Source: Draconibacterium aestuarii (lineage in GTDB: Bacteria > Bacteroidota > Bacteroidia > Bacteroidales > Prolixibacteraceae). From it: a stretch of 64,000 nt of DNA. The position numbers and the translations under genes are program-made. The notes under the pieces were generated by a model. That model was not told the DNA's origin and did not search any database. It saw nothing but the letters and a program-made list of their open reading frames with translations. The stretch covers positions 1 through 64,000 of the forward strand of contig JAPOHD010000068.1 of the NCBI GenBank assembly GCA_026671195.1, read 5' to 3'. Of the stretch, positions 9,578 through 19,410 are shown piece by piece (position 1 is the first letter of the stretch; every line of letters begins with the position of its first letter).

Positions 9578-12500
9578 ATGCGAAAGATTTTTTTGATTTT
9601 GGGAATGTGCTTTGCGCTGCTCAGTAGCGCTTACGCACAGCAAAAAGTAACCGGTACGGTTACTGATGAAGATGGCGCCGGAATTCCTGGTGTATCCATC
9701 ATTCAGAAAGGAACAAGTCGTGGTACCATCACCAATATTGATGGTGAGTACTCAATCGATGTTCCGGGAGAGGCTACTCTGGTTTTTGAATTCGTAGGAA
9801 TGAAAGACGTTGAGGAGCAAGTAACTAATCGTTCTGTCATTGATGTAACCATGGTTGTTGATGCGGTTGGTATCGACGAAGTTGTGGTTACTGCTTTGGG
9901 TATCAAGAGAGAGGTAAAAGCTCTGGGATATGCCATGACAGAAGTAAAAGGAGAAGATATTGTCTCAGCAAACACTGTGAATCCGGTGTTGGCACTGCAA
10001 GGTAAATCGGCAGGTTTGAGTATTGGTGCATCCGATGGTGGATTAACCGGTAACAGCAAAATCCAGATACGTGGTGTATCGGTTTTGAACTCGAACAACA
10101 ACCAGCCAATTTTTGTAATCGACGGTGTTATTGTTGAAAATGGTATTTCAAATGCAAGTGCCGACTGGAGTGGAAACGCCAATGACTTTGGTAATATTCT
10201 GAAGAACTTAAATCCGGATGATTACGAATCGGTATCGGTGCTGAAAGGTGCTGCTGCTACTGCTCTTTACGGTTCGCGCGGTATTAACGGTGCAATTGTT
10301 ATTAAAAACAAAGACGGCCGTGGAAGAAAAGGATTAGGTGTAAAAGTAACACAATCGGTAGGTATCGATCATGTGTATAAAATACCTGATATGCAGTTCG
10401 AATATGGTCCGGGTACTTTGGCCGGATATGTTGGTTATGGTGAAAAAGACGAAAACGGTAACTATTACAAATTTGATGTAACACAGGCTTATACCCGTGA
10501 TATTAACGGACAGCAGGTGATGACTAAAATTGGTAACCCGAATGGTGATGGTTTCCTTTGGGGACCAAAATACGATGGTCGCCCGATTGAAGATTATGAC
10601 GGGGTTATCAGAACATATGAAGGCTATCCGGATGCGATGCTTGATGCTTATGATACAGGTTTAAGCACCAACACGGCAGTAGCATTAAATGGTGCCAGCG
10701 ATAAAGGTAGTTTCTACTTGTCTAACTCGTATAATAAGCGCGAAGGTACCGGACCAACCAACGAATTCGATCGTTATTCATTATTATTCAAAGGTTCGTA
10801 TAACCTGGCATCATGGTTAAGAGCCGATGCTTCTGTATCGTTTACTAATTCTAAAGTAACCAATCCTGGTAACGATTTGGCAACAAGTTATGTATTCTCT
10901 AACTGGGCAGGTTGGTACGATACCAAACGATGGAAAAATCGTGACGTTTGGCAGGCTTCGCATGGTGGTACTCCAAACGGTAATTATGGCGATGAATATG
11001 CCAATGTACCTGGTAATAGCACATGGTTTAATTACTATCTTGATTCGCAGGTACGCGAAGAACAGGTAACCCGTCCGATCGTTCGTTTAACAGCCGATCT
11101 TACCGATTGGATGTCGGTAACAGCTGAGGCTAACATGAACGATTATACTACTTTCTACGAAAACAAAGATTTGGGTACAGGTTATGCCATGGAAGGTGGT
11201 AGTTATCAGATACGTCACGACCGTGATGTTAGCCGCACCGGGAAGTTAGTTGTTAACATGAGCAAAGAATTTGGCGATTTCAATGTAAACGCCATGGTTG
11301 GTGGTGAATTGTGGGACCAGGAAAAATCATTTAGCCGTACATGGACGAATGGTGGTTTAATCGTTCCTGGTAAATTTTACATGGCTAACTCGAAACAAAC
11401 TTTAGGTACCGAAGCCAAAGTTTTCGGAACTAAACAAGTAAACTCTTTGTACTTCTTGGGTAGCGTAAGCTGGAGAGAACAGTTATTCCTCGATATCACC
11501 GGCCGTAACGACTGGTCGTCGGCGTTGGTTTATACCGATGGAACCGGTAACTATTCTTACTTCTATCCTTCAGTAAGTGGTTCATGGCTATTTACCGAAA
11601 CCTTCGCTTTGCCAAGTGCATTCTCATTTGGTAAATTGCGTGCATCGTGGGCACAGGTAGGTAACGATACTAATCCATATGATATTAACAGAGGTTACGG
11701 ATTAGGCAACTGGGAAGTTGAAAGTGGTAATGTTTACCTGAACACGAAATCAACTACTTTGGTTGACCCGAATATTAAACCAGAACGTAAAAATTCGTTC
11801 GAAATTGGTGCTGATGTTCGTTTGTTCGAAAATCGTTTAAGTGCCGATGTGGCTTACTATAACGAAGCAATTACAAACCAGATTTCTACTGTACCACTTC
11901 CTTCTGAATCAGGTCTTAGTAACATGTTAACCAATGTTGGTACTTTAACCAACAGTGGTTTCGAGTTAACCTTAGGTTTTACTCCGGTCCGTACCAAAGA
12001 TTTTGAGTGGGAATCAACTTTTAACTACTGGCATAATAAAACAGTTGTTTCTGATTTGGTTGATGAAGTAGGAGAATACAAAAGCCTGGCAGGATATGTT
12101 AATTACGGTAACTTCCGCGTTGGATCGGTTGCATTCGAAGATGGTGAGTATGGTGTGTTAATGTCAGATACCAAACCAAAAGAAGATGCAAACGGAAACA
12201 AAATCTTAACCTGGAGATCGGGTCAGCACAGTGCGGTTTTAACCCGTAGTTACGAAGTTCAGGAAGTTGGTAAGATCAATCCTGATTTTGAAGGTTCATG
12301 GGATAACACATTCCGTTACAAAAACCTATCACTTTCGGTATTGTTAGATGCCCGTTTTGGAGGACACATTGCTTCTTTCAACAACAAATACGGTACTGCT
12401 TATGGTATGATGGAAACATCGTTGGTTTATCGTGACGAAGAGCATGGCGGTATGACCTGGACCAGTCAGTATCCTGATTCTGAAGGACAGACTTTCCATG

Positions 12501-12946
12501 ATGGTATGATTCCTGACGGTGTATTTGCTGACGGACAGGAAGTGGTTACTCCGCTCGGAGAAACTGTAAATGTAGGTGGTATGAGTTACCAGGAGGCTTA
12601 CGAGGCAGGTTATGTTGAACCAACTCACGCCAGTATCTGGACATACTTTAACAGTGCATGGAGTTCAGGTGTTGTAAACGACAACTGGTTTAACGAAGTA
12701 AAATACATTGCTTTACGTAATATCTCAATTGGCTATAACTTACCTAAAAGTTTAGCCCAACGAATTAAAGCGCAAAATCTTTACGTTTCATTAAATGCAC
12801 GTAATATCGGGTATTTGTACAACTCGTTACCAAACCATTTGAATCCTGAAAGTTTCCGTGGTACATCTAGTAGTGCATCATACTACGAGCGTTCGTTTAC
12901 TCCGTATACGGCAACTTATACAATGTCAGTGAGTATTGATTTTTAA
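9578..12946 (+). CDS. SusC/RagA-family TonB-linked outer-membrane protein, cassette 2
   Basis: This is a TonB-dependent importer paired with the SusD at 12967. It has a signal peptide ending in A-Y-A, a CarboxypepD_reg-like domain, a plug with VIDG and ALYGSRG motifs, and a barrel ending in S-I-D-F (1122 aa). It is the full-length twin of the protein at 2509. The plug and most barrel strands are nearly identical, and differences cluster in segments expected to be extracellular loops. One added residue in the loop at about 190 (NASADW versus NAGEW) accounts for most of the length difference. The pair therefore may bind related but not identical glycans. Confidence 0.96.
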   Translation: MRKIFLILGMCFALLSSAYAQQKVTGTVTDEDGAGIPGVSIIQKGTSRGTITNIDGEYSIDVPGEATLVFEFVGMKDVEEQVTNRSVIDVTMVVDAVGIDEVVVTALGIKREVKALGYAMTEVKGEDIVSANTVNPVLALQGKSAGLSIGASDGGLTGNSKIQIRGVSVLNSNNNQPIFVIDGVIVENGISNASADWSGNANDFGNILKNLNPDDYESVSVLKGAAATALYGSRGINGAIVIKNKDGRGRKGLGVKVTQSVGIDHVYKIPDMQFEYGPGTLAGYVGYGEKDENGNYYKFDVTQAYTRDINGQQVMTKIGNPNGDGFLWGPKYDGRPIEDYDGVIRTYEGYPDAMLDAYDTGLSTNTAVALNGASDKGSFYLSNSYNKREGTGPTNEFDRYSLLFKGSYNLASWLRADASVSFTNSKVTNPGNDLATSYVFSNWAGWYDTKRWKNRDVWQASHGGTPNGNYGDEYANVPGNSTWFNYYLDSQVREEQVTRPIVRLTADLTDWMSVTAEANMNDYTTFYENKDLGTGYAMEGGSYQIRHDRDVSRTGKLVVNMSKEFGDFNVNAMVGGELWDQEKSFSRTWTNGGLIVPGKFYMANSKQTLGTEAKVFGTKQVNSLYFLGSVSWREQLFLDITGRNDWSSALVYTDGTGNYSYFYPSVSGSWLFTETFALPSAFSFGKLRASWAQVGNDTNPYDINRGYGLGNWEVESGNVYLNTKSTTLVDPNIKPERKNSFEIGADVRLFENRLSADVAYYNEAITNQISTVPLPSESGLSNMLTNVGTLTNSGFELTLGFTPVRTKDFEWESTFNYWHNKTVVSDLVDEVGEYKSLAGYVNYGNFRVGSVAFEDGEYGVLMSDTKPKEDANGNKILTWRSGQHSAVLTRSYEVQEVGKINPDFEGSWDNTFRYKNLSLSVLLDARFGGHIASFNNKYGTAYGMMETSLVYRDEEHGGMTWTSQYPDSEGQTFHDGMIPDGVFADGQEVVTPLGETVNVGGMSYQEAYEAGYVEPTHASIWTYFNSAWSSGVVNDNWFNEVKYIALRNISIGYNLPKSLAQRIKAQNLYVSLNARNIGYLYNSLPNHLNPESFRGTSSSASYYERSFTPYTATYTMSVSIDF

Positions 12947-12966
12947 TTTTTTAAAATTTAGTAAAT

Positions 12967-14820
12967 ATGAAAACAACATATAAATTAATATTTGCTCTGA
13001 TTTTTATCCTCGCCATTGGATGCGATAAGAATGAGTTTGCGGAACTTAACTCCGACCCTTCTACGTTATCAGAGCCGGATTTAAGATACTCGATGACCAA
13101 GGCCATTGAGCAGATGTATGGTAACGACTATACCAATTGGTTTTATGCCAATTTCCAATACATACATCCCTGGGTTCAGGTAGGTACAAAACAAGGTGGT
13201 AACGGAACCGATTTTAACCTGATGGGGCCTACAGGCGGCCAAAATATCTACGGTTCGTTAATGCCACAAACTATGGATGTGCGAATGCGTATTGATGCTA
13301 TGCCTGAAGAAGAGCAGGCTTCATACAAAGCACTGCGGGGCTTAACATTCCCGATTCAGATTGCAACGGCATTAACAATTACCGATAACACCGGTTCTAT
13401 GGTGTACACCGAGGCTGGTTTGGCACCTTATACCAATCCTCCGCTGTTAACTCCGGTGGTTGACAACCAGGAAACTTTATTTAATACCTGGCTGGCCGAA
13501 CTGGATGAAGCAATAATTGGTTTAACAGCCGATAATCAGTTTGCAATGGGTAACCAGGACCGTATTTACGGTGGCGATTATACAAAATGGGCAAAATACT
13601 GTAACCTGTTAAAACTTCGAATAGCAGCTCGTTTGGTAAATAAAAACCGTGCAAAAGCTATTCAAATTGTTGAGCAGGTTGCTAGCTCTGCAGTAGGTTA
13701 TATGGATGAATTGAATGACGATTTTATTTACAAGCGTGGTGTAAAATACTACGGAACCGGTAACGGAATGTGGATTGGTTATGGAAGTAAAAGTTTATTG
13801 GAGTATATGAAAGCCAATAAAGATCCACGTTTACGTTTTATTTTCGAAAAGAACCATTTTAACGGTGAAGTTGTTCAGGCATTCATCGATACTGATCATG
13901 ATCTGCCTCCATACATTGAGCCATTAGTGGAATATGATGGTGAAGGTAATTTTGCAGGTTGGAAAGGCGATGGCGAACCTTGGGTGCGTTACCACGGAGC
14001 TCCGCTTTCTCCTGATGCAACTTTGGATCCTGCCAATGGTATTTATTTTAACCAAAGTGCAACCAATAAAATCGATATCGATACTTACAGTAAAACATAC
14101 AGCGCAACTTCTATGTATTCTGAAAAGTTGACACGTACCACCTACAATTATACTTATCCAACAAAACCTGGCGGACGTATTATCGAGCTAAAAGACAACG
14201 ATCCACCACTTTATGCGATTTTAGGTACAGCGGCTGAAACCAACCTGTATTTTGCCGAGTTTAAGTTGTTGGGTGCAAGTCTTCCAAAAACAGCACAGGA
14301 ATACTTCGACTGGGGTGTAGAATTGTCGGTATTGCGTGGTGATAAATTTGCAGAACACCAGGAAATGCCTTATTATAACTCTGATCCTGTTTATGTTGAC
14401 GAGGCAGAAGCAGAAGCCGGTGCAACTAAATTGAGAGATACTGAAATTGCTGACTTATTGAGCCAGGAATCTTACGATCTTTCTGCCAATGGACTGGAAA
14501 AAGTGTACATTCAGCAGTACATTAACTTTATGAATACTCCGAACGATATCTGGACAACAGTGCGTCGTTCTGGTATTCCTAAAAAAGGAAGTGCTTATTT
14601 AGCATGGGAAGATTTTACTGTGTCGGGTAGCGAAATACCAATTCCACGTCGTATGACAGTTAATTCTCCTACCGAGGATGATATTAACTATGCCAATAAA
14701 TTGGCTGCTATTACAGAACAAGGATTCACTGGTGGAAGCCCTGATCCATCTGTTTTGGCAGGTGAAAGACTGTGGTTTGATAAAGAAAATCCGAATTACG
14801 GAGCCGGTCCTAAAAATTAG
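12967..14820 (+). CDS. SusD/RagB-like nutrient-binding lipoprotein, cassette 2
   Basis: This surface lipoprotein (lipobox A-I-G-C, Cys19; 617 aa) of the SusD-like-2 group is the partner of the SusC 20 bp upstream. It aligns along its length with the protein at 5894; an insertion of about six residues near residue 365 (the NKIDIDTYSKTYSATS region) is the main difference. The V-R-R-S-G-I-P-K-K-G motif near the C-terminus is kept. A terminator follows within 50 bp. Confidence 0.95.
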   Translation: MKTTYKLIFALIFILAIGCDKNEFAELNSDPSTLSEPDLRYSMTKAIEQMYGNDYTNWFYANFQYIHPWVQVGTKQGGNGTDFNLMGPTGGQNIYGSLMPQTMDVRMRIDAMPEEEQASYKALRGLTFPIQIATALTITDNTGSMVYTEAGLAPYTNPPLLTPVVDNQETLFNTWLAELDEAIIGLTADNQFAMGNQDRIYGGDYTKWAKYCNLLKLRIAARLVNKNRAKAIQIVEQVASSAVGYMDELNDDFIYKRGVKYYGTGNGMWIGYGSKSLLEYMKANKDPRLRFIFEKNHFNGEVVQAFIDTDHDLPPYIEPLVEYDGEGNFAGWKGDGEPWVRYHGAPLSPDATLDPANGIYFNQSATNKIDIDTYSKTYSATSMYSEKLTRTTYNYTYPTKPGGRIIELKDNDPPLYAILGTAAETNLYFAEFKLLGASLPKTAQEYFDWGVELSVLRGDKFAEHQEMPYYNSDPVYVDEAEAEAGATKLRDTEIADLLSQESYDLSANGLEKVYIQQYINFMNTPNDIWTTVRRSGIPKKGSAYLAWEDFTVSGSEIPIPRRMTVNSPTEDDINYANKLAAITEQGFTGGSPDPSVLAGERLWFDKENPNYGAGPKN

Positions 14821-14867
14821 TAATCGATCCGATTTTCATAGATAGATCATTAAGTTTTGGTAAGTTT

Positions 14868-14900
14868 AAACCGCTGTTCATTTGGGGCAGCGGTTTTTCT
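14868..14900 (+). terminator. Rho-independent terminator of cassette 2
   Basis: AAACCGCTG pairs with CAGCGGTTT around an 11-nt loop, and five T followed by CTTT come after. The stem is identical to that at 7766. Confidence 0.88.
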
Positions 14901-15021
14901 TTAGAACCAAATCTTTAATTACTGGTAAAACTGTTTTTAGAAATTAAATTACTGGTGTTAGGAAAACATACAAATAAGATTACTTCTTCGTAAACTGACG
15001 AATCGCAAGTGCGGTAATACT

Positions 15022-15083
15022 GGGATAGTAAGTATGGCAGGGGCCTGATTTTTGGCATAAGCCAATAACCAGACCCCCACTAT
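15022..15083 (+). other. Long regular stem-loop in the leader of the plug-only gene pair
   Basis: GGGG at 15040 pairs with CCCC at 15074-15078, and the stem continues inward through CTG/CAG, TT/AA and TTGGC/GCCAA to an ATAA loop, with single mismatches between blocks. ATAGT (15025) and ACTAT (15078) extend it outward. It lies about 80 bp before the ATG at 15160 and is not followed by T, so it is not a terminator. The rest of the 340-bp gap (14821-15159) holds only the cassette 2 terminator. It could be a regulatory leader or a mobile hairpin repeat. Confidence 0.5.
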
Positions 15084-15159
15084 TCAAAAACATTGTAGTA
15101 ACGAGCAAAGTGAAGTTATCTCTATTTTTAACCTTACATCAGTTAAACTCAAAATAATT

Positions 15160-15843
15160 ATGAATTACAGATTATATGTTTTGTTCTTATTTTTGGGGGC
15201 TGTTTTTATGCAGCCTGCCAATGCCCAAAAACGAGAGGTGATAGGAAAAGTAACAACCTTTCATACAATTCCGTTACACAAAGTGTCTATTGTTGCAAAA
15301 AGCATGGAGAAGGAAGTACTGACCGACGAAAACGGATGTTTTGCATTTACTTGCGACGACAGTGAAAAGGTTTCTTTTATTGCCCAGGGATTTTTTACCG
15401 AAAAAATAAAAATCTCAGATATTCCTGAACAAGATTCATTGCATGTTGATCTAAGGTTTAAAAACGGGAAAAAGAATTTTGAGGTGGCTACGGGGTATGG
15501 TTACATTAGCGAAAAACAATTAACCTATGCTATTGAACATTTGAATGCCGGCCCTGATTACAGCAATTATAACTCTATTCTGGAAGCCATACAAGGAAGA
15601 GTATCAGGAGTACAGGTTAGCAATTCTGCAATAAATATAAGGGGAACCACTACACTCGATGGAGGCCCAACGCCGGCCCTTTTGGTGGTTGATGGGACCA
15701 TTGTAGAGTTTGCAGTGTTTGCCAATATTCCTACCACACAAATTAAATCAATCGATGTAATTAAAGGAGGAGCCGCCTCGGCACGTTATGGATCACGTGG
15801 AATGGGAGGCGTTGTTGTAGTGAAAACAAAAACGCAAAATTAG
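15160..15843 (+). CDS. Secreted CarboxypepD_reg plus TonB-plug protein without barrel (copy A)
   Basis: No function is known to me. The 227-aa product has a signal peptide (residues 1-22, ending A-N-A), a CarboxypepD_reg-like beta-sandwich at about 26-110 (with a D-E-N-G-x-F turn), and a TonB-receptor plug domain at about 125-225 with the usual INIRG, LVVDG and SARYGSRGMGG motifs. The protein stops right at the last plug strand, where a SusC protein would enter its barrel. The next gene has the same layout and the same end point, so this is an architecture and not a broken SusC. It would be periplasmic. It might bind TonB, SusC-like barrels or an anti-sigma factor, but this is inference. Confidence 0.88.
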   Translation: MNYRLYVLFLFLGAVFMQPANAQKREVIGKVTTFHTIPLHKVSIVAKSMEKEVLTDENGCFAFTCDDSEKVSFIAQGFFTEKIKISDIPEQDSLHVDLRFKNGKKNFEVATGYGYISEKQLTYAIEHLNAGPDYSNYNSILEAIQGRVSGVQVSNSAINIRGTTTLDGGPTPALLVVDGTIVEFAVFANIPTTQIKSIDVIKGGAASARYGSRGMGGVVVVKTKTQN

Positions 15844-15921
15844 TATAGTTTTTTTATGTAAAGGATGGAATGATTTTTGTTGTTTTATTAATACTTTAAT
15901 AAATCCATAAAAACTATAATT

Positions 15922-16584
15922 ATGAATACTTTACGTTTGTTCGCCGGCCTGCTTTTATTGTCGTTGATTTCGACAATAAATATTTCTGCAAAAGAAATAG
16001 TGATTAATGGTAAAATAACCACTTTCGACAAGTATCCTCTTAAAAATGTTTCAGTTTTAATAAAGGGTACACAAAAGGAGGTTGTTTCTGATATTGATGG
16101 CACGTTCCGAATTGTATGTGATGAGAAAGATAAATTGATGGTACGCGCCAATGGATTTGTTCCTAAAAGCATTTCACCTAGAGAAATGGGAAGTGAAACA
16201 CCAATCCAGGTGAATTTAAAACTAAAAAGCGGTGAAAAAAATTATGAACTGGCAACGGTTTTCGGACATATAAAAGCCGAAACCTTATCGCATGCCATCA
16301 ATCTGGTAGAGCCCAACCTCAATTATGGCTCGTACAGTAAAATAACCGATATTCTTACCGAAAAAGACAATCGAATATCAGCCTCAAGTTTCGGGGTGAA
16401 AATTTCAGGTATGAGTGGAAAAACACTATATGTTGTGGATGGTTCCGAAGTTCAGTATTCTTATTTTGAAAGTATTCCAACTACAGATATCGAATCCATT
16501 GCAGTGCTTAAACATACCGCCTCAGCCCGATATGGTCTGAAAGCAGATGGAGCAGTTATTGAAGTGGTAACAAAGTCGAACTAA
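15922..16584 (+). CDS. Secreted CarboxypepD_reg plus TonB-plug protein without barrel (copy B)
   Basis: This is a 220-aa paralogue of the gene 78 bp upstream and shares its order of parts: signal peptide to about residue 24 (ending I-S-A), CarboxypepD_reg-like domain (S-D-I-D-G-x-F turn), the linker K-x-G-E-K-N-Y-E-L-A-T, and a plug with VVDGSE and SARYGLKADGA ending at residue 220. Phrases such as KITTF, YPLKNVSV and TTDIESI match KVTTF, IPLHKVSI and TTQIKSI of copy A. The glycine-rich IRG element is weaker here (KISGMSG). It is convergent with the MG2-plug gene through a shared terminator. It is probably periplasmic; the role is unknown. Confidence 0.88.
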   Translation: MNTLRLFAGLLLLSLISTINISAKEIVINGKITTFDKYPLKNVSVLIKGTQKEVVSDIDGTFRIVCDEKDKLMVRANGFVPKSISPREMGSETPIQVNLKLKSGEKNYELATVFGHIKAETLSHAINLVEPNLNYGSYSKITDILTEKDNRISASSFGVKISGMSGKTLYVVDGSEVQYSYFESIPTTDIESIAVLKHTASARYGLKADGAVIEVVTKSN

Positions 16585-16598
16585 TTAAAATAAATGCC

Positions 16599-16637
16599 AA
16601 AAAAAATGCTTGATTTACCGAATCAAGCATTTTTTTT
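16599..16637. terminator. Bidirectional terminator between convergent genes
   Basis: A 15-bp stem (AAAAAATGCTTGATT / AATCAAGCATTTTTT) with a 5-nt loop has A and T runs on its two sides. It can therefore end both the plug-only pair (plus) and the MG2-plug gene (minus). Confidence 0.9.
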
Positions 16638-16650
16638 AAGCGACAGTTTT

Positions 16651-19143
16651 TTACTTATTCGAAAGGTTATTGGTTTTAACGATAAACGTTGCTTCCGATT
16701 TTGCTATACTGCCGTTGAAGCCAACTCCTTCAACCGTAATATTGTACTTGCCTGAATCATCAGAGTTAAAAAACGACAATTCCGCTTTTCCCTCCTTCCC
16801 GGTTGTAATAAAAGGTTCCCAGTATAAAGTATTCCTGTAATCAGGACCTTCAAATTGCTCTTGTGCCATTTTGTAATTTGGCGAATAAAATTCACGTGCG
16901 CGATAATAGCCTTTAGGTTTTATTTTGTTTATCCCGATAGGAAAATATTCCCATTTTACGTTGGCTTTTTTTAAATACACTGCAATAATTCCATTCATGG
17001 CCCGACTACCAAAAATAGCGGCTGAACTTCCTTTTAATACTTCAATTTTATCAACTTGAGTAACCGGGATATTGCATATATCATTAACATCAACAAACAT
17101 ACCATCCAAAAGGAAGGATGAATTAGAGTTAGCTGTCAAGGTATTTCCTAACGATCTGCTTCCTCTTATTATAACTTGAACTTCGGGGCAAACACCATAC
17201 ACCTGAACAGATGGAATTTCCTGGTCAACAATATCCAAAATATTATAGTAGCCGGCATATTTGTCAGTAATCTCAATTACTTCATCCGGATGATGATAGA
17301 GTCGGAAGTGGTCGTCTAAAGTTCGTTTTTTTTGTGCTTTGATAGTAACTTCATCCAATATTTTGTAATTCTTTGCCGCCAACGAATCCTGTATGTGTCT
17401 AATTTTTTTTGCTTGTTCTGCAATTTCATTCAAATCTGATTTATTTGAATTTTGAACGGTTTGAGCCACAGGTTTAGTTTTCGGTACATCATACCTGACT
17501 TCATCTATTTCAATTGTTGTATTTCTTTTGTCCTTTTTAGTATAAGCCTGAAAAACAACGGTTGTAGTATCCATTAAATGGGTATTTTCAAACATAAACC
17601 TTCCATTTTTGTCGGCAGTTACTTCATCATAGTAAAAACCTTCGTCGCTCATTACCAACGATACTTTACTGTTGGGAATAGGACGTTTTAAAGCCAGTGT
17701 TTTTGATGTGCCGGTAAATGTAAATCCACTTTCATAGTCAAAATCCATGGCAAATTCCGGCAAATCCACTTTTTCTTTCCAAATATATTTTCGCCAGCCA
17801 TGGGTTAACAATACCAAATCGAGGAGCTGATGTTTTTTCATATCAAAATTTTCGAAGTAAAAGTCCGGGTTTTCAACCTGCCCTTTAATATCAGAGCACA
17901 ACAATACGGATGACCGGATGCTTGCGTTGTTACTCAGAATTTCTTTCTGGTTATCGATAATACTTTGCCCGATTACTGCCAGCGATAGATTGGCCGGAAC
18001 CGGTTTACCTTCTTCATCCAAGGTTGTAATGTTTAAGGTAACTTCTTCGCGAGTATCGTATTGTGTTTTATTGGTGGTAATATTCACCTCTACTTTTGGC
18101 GAAATCTGGTTGTAAATCAATCGTTCGCAAACCGGAACTCCGTTTTCATTATACACTGTTACATACGATATTCCGGCGGGTAATTCCTTTTTTTCGATCC
18201 GAACTAACTGTTGGGCTTCGTTCATTCTCAGGTTATTCGATGAACAGAGCTTACCTCGCGACTGGATGATGTAAGATATTTGCTGGCCCCGGGCATTTTC
18301 GGGCGAAGTACTGATCGTAAAATCGAGTAGTTCGTTAAACTGATTTCCAACTAAAATCGAATATTCCAAAGTGGACTCGGGTAAAGGTATTTTTATTGAC
18401 GCACTTTCGGGGGAGTTAATGGTGGCGAAATAATGTTTGTTTGGTTCTGGTGTAAATATAAACTGTCCCATGCCGTTGTGAATAGATTCGCACTCTCGTA
18501 CGGGATTTCCACTGTCGTCGAAAATGATGAGCTTAACATGTTTGCCGTTCCCTTTTTCATCAGTGGCTTTAAACGCAACACGGTTGCTCACGTTTTGTAC
18601 CAACTGTCCACCTTCCGGGAAAAACTGCAGATCGATACCGGACCCCTGTTCTTTTTCAGGTGTTTTAGTGACGCTGGTACTTGTTAAAAGTACATTCTTT
18701 TTAAAATAAAGTGCTTCGTTAAAATTGCGCATAAAATTGGTGTAGGCGCGTATCTCGTAAATCCCGTCTTTTAACTGCTTGTATTTTAAATGGATGTCAC
18801 CATTCCCAACTCCGTTGTGAATTAATGTAACCTGGCTTGCTACGATTTCACCCTCGGGAGAAATAAGTTCAATGTGCAGATTGTTGCTGGTAGAGGTCAG
18901 GGCATGGAAAGTACCTTCCAGCAGATACGCTTTAAACCATATGTCTTCACCTGGAGAAAAGATGGTTCGATCGAGATGGAGATAAACTTTTTCGGTTTTA
19001 CTTTTCTCAAGTTGTTTAATGTTGTTTAATTCTGTTTTGTAGTTGGTTTGGGCAATTGTGTTGAACGAAAAAGATACTAATAACAGAAAATTGAATGACC
19101 ACAAAAGAAAAGGCGATTTCGAATGATAGGTATTGATTGTCAT
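16651..19143 (-). CDS. Secreted MG2-domain protein with C-terminal barrel-less TonB plug
   Basis: The 830-aa product has a signal peptide (about residues 1-31, ending I-A-Q), an alpha-2-macroglobulin-type MG2 domain at about 50-145 (E-K-V-Y-L-H-L-D-R-T-I-F-S-P-G-E-D-I-W-F-K-A-Y signature spread over residues 52-74), further beta-sandwich repeats to about 560, a TonB-plug domain at about 600-740 (VIIRGSRS, FLLDGMF, AIFGSRAMNGI) and a last beta domain that ends at residue 830. No barrel is present. Proteins with this layout are widespread in Bacteroidota but their function is not established. It faces the two plug-only genes, so all three barrel-less plug proteins sit together between SusC/SusD cassettes. 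Confidence 0.9.
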   Translation of the reverse strand: MTINTYHSKSPFLLWSFNFLLLVSFSFNTIAQTNYKTELNNIKQLEKSKTEKVYLHLDRTIFSPGEDIWFKAYLLEGTFHALTSTSNNLHIELISPEGEIVASQVTLIHNGVGNGDIHLKYKQLKDGIYEIRAYTNFMRNFNEALYFKKNVLLTSTSVTKTPEKEQGSGIDLQFFPEGGQLVQNVSNRVAFKATDEKGNGKHVKLIIFDDSGNPVRECESIHNGMGQFIFTPEPNKHYFATINSPESASIKIPLPESTLEYSILVGNQFNELLDFTISTSPENARGQQISYIIQSRGKLCSSNNLRMNEAQQLVRIEKKELPAGISYVTVYNENGVPVCERLIYNQISPKVEVNITTNKTQYDTREEVTLNITTLDEEGKPVPANLSLAVIGQSIIDNQKEILSNNASIRSSVLLCSDIKGQVENPDFYFENFDMKKHQLLDLVLLTHGWRKYIWKEKVDLPEFAMDFDYESGFTFTGTSKTLALKRPIPNSKVSLVMSDEGFYYDEVTADKNGRFMFENTHLMDTTTVVFQAYTKKDKRNTTIEIDEVRYDVPKTKPVAQTVQNSNKSDLNEIAEQAKKIRHIQDSLAAKNYKILDEVTIKAQKKRTLDDHFRLYHHPDEVIEITDKYAGYYNILDIVDQEIPSVQVYGVCPEVQVIIRGSRSLGNTLTANSNSSFLLDGMFVDVNDICNIPVTQVDKIEVLKGSSAAIFGSRAMNGIIAVYLKKANVKWEYFPIGINKIKPKGYYRAREFYSPNYKMAQEQFEGPDYRNTLYWEPFITTGKEGKAELSFFNSDDSGKYNITVEGVGFNGSIAKSEATFIVKTNNLSNK

Positions 19144-19410
19144 AATTTTAAGTTTTTTAGGTTTATCCGTTTAATAAACAAATAGCATGCCATTTGTTTT
19201 CATAATAATAGTTTGAACTTATTAACTTTTAAAATGAATAGAGTTGCTGAAGGCTTATGTAACAGTTAGTAAATAAAGAAAATACGATTCGAAAAACAGC
19301 AGATTAATTTGCTGGTTTTATCAAATGGAAAAACTTAGTAAAATATTTGTTTAATGAATTTTGAGATTTTGTTAATTATTTGTTGTTTTGTGATAAGCTA
19401 ACAAATGCAT

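Noticed and set aside
9703-10182. 159-aa antisense frame within SusC of cassette 2
   Set aside because: It lies fully inside a well-supported gene and has no features of its own.
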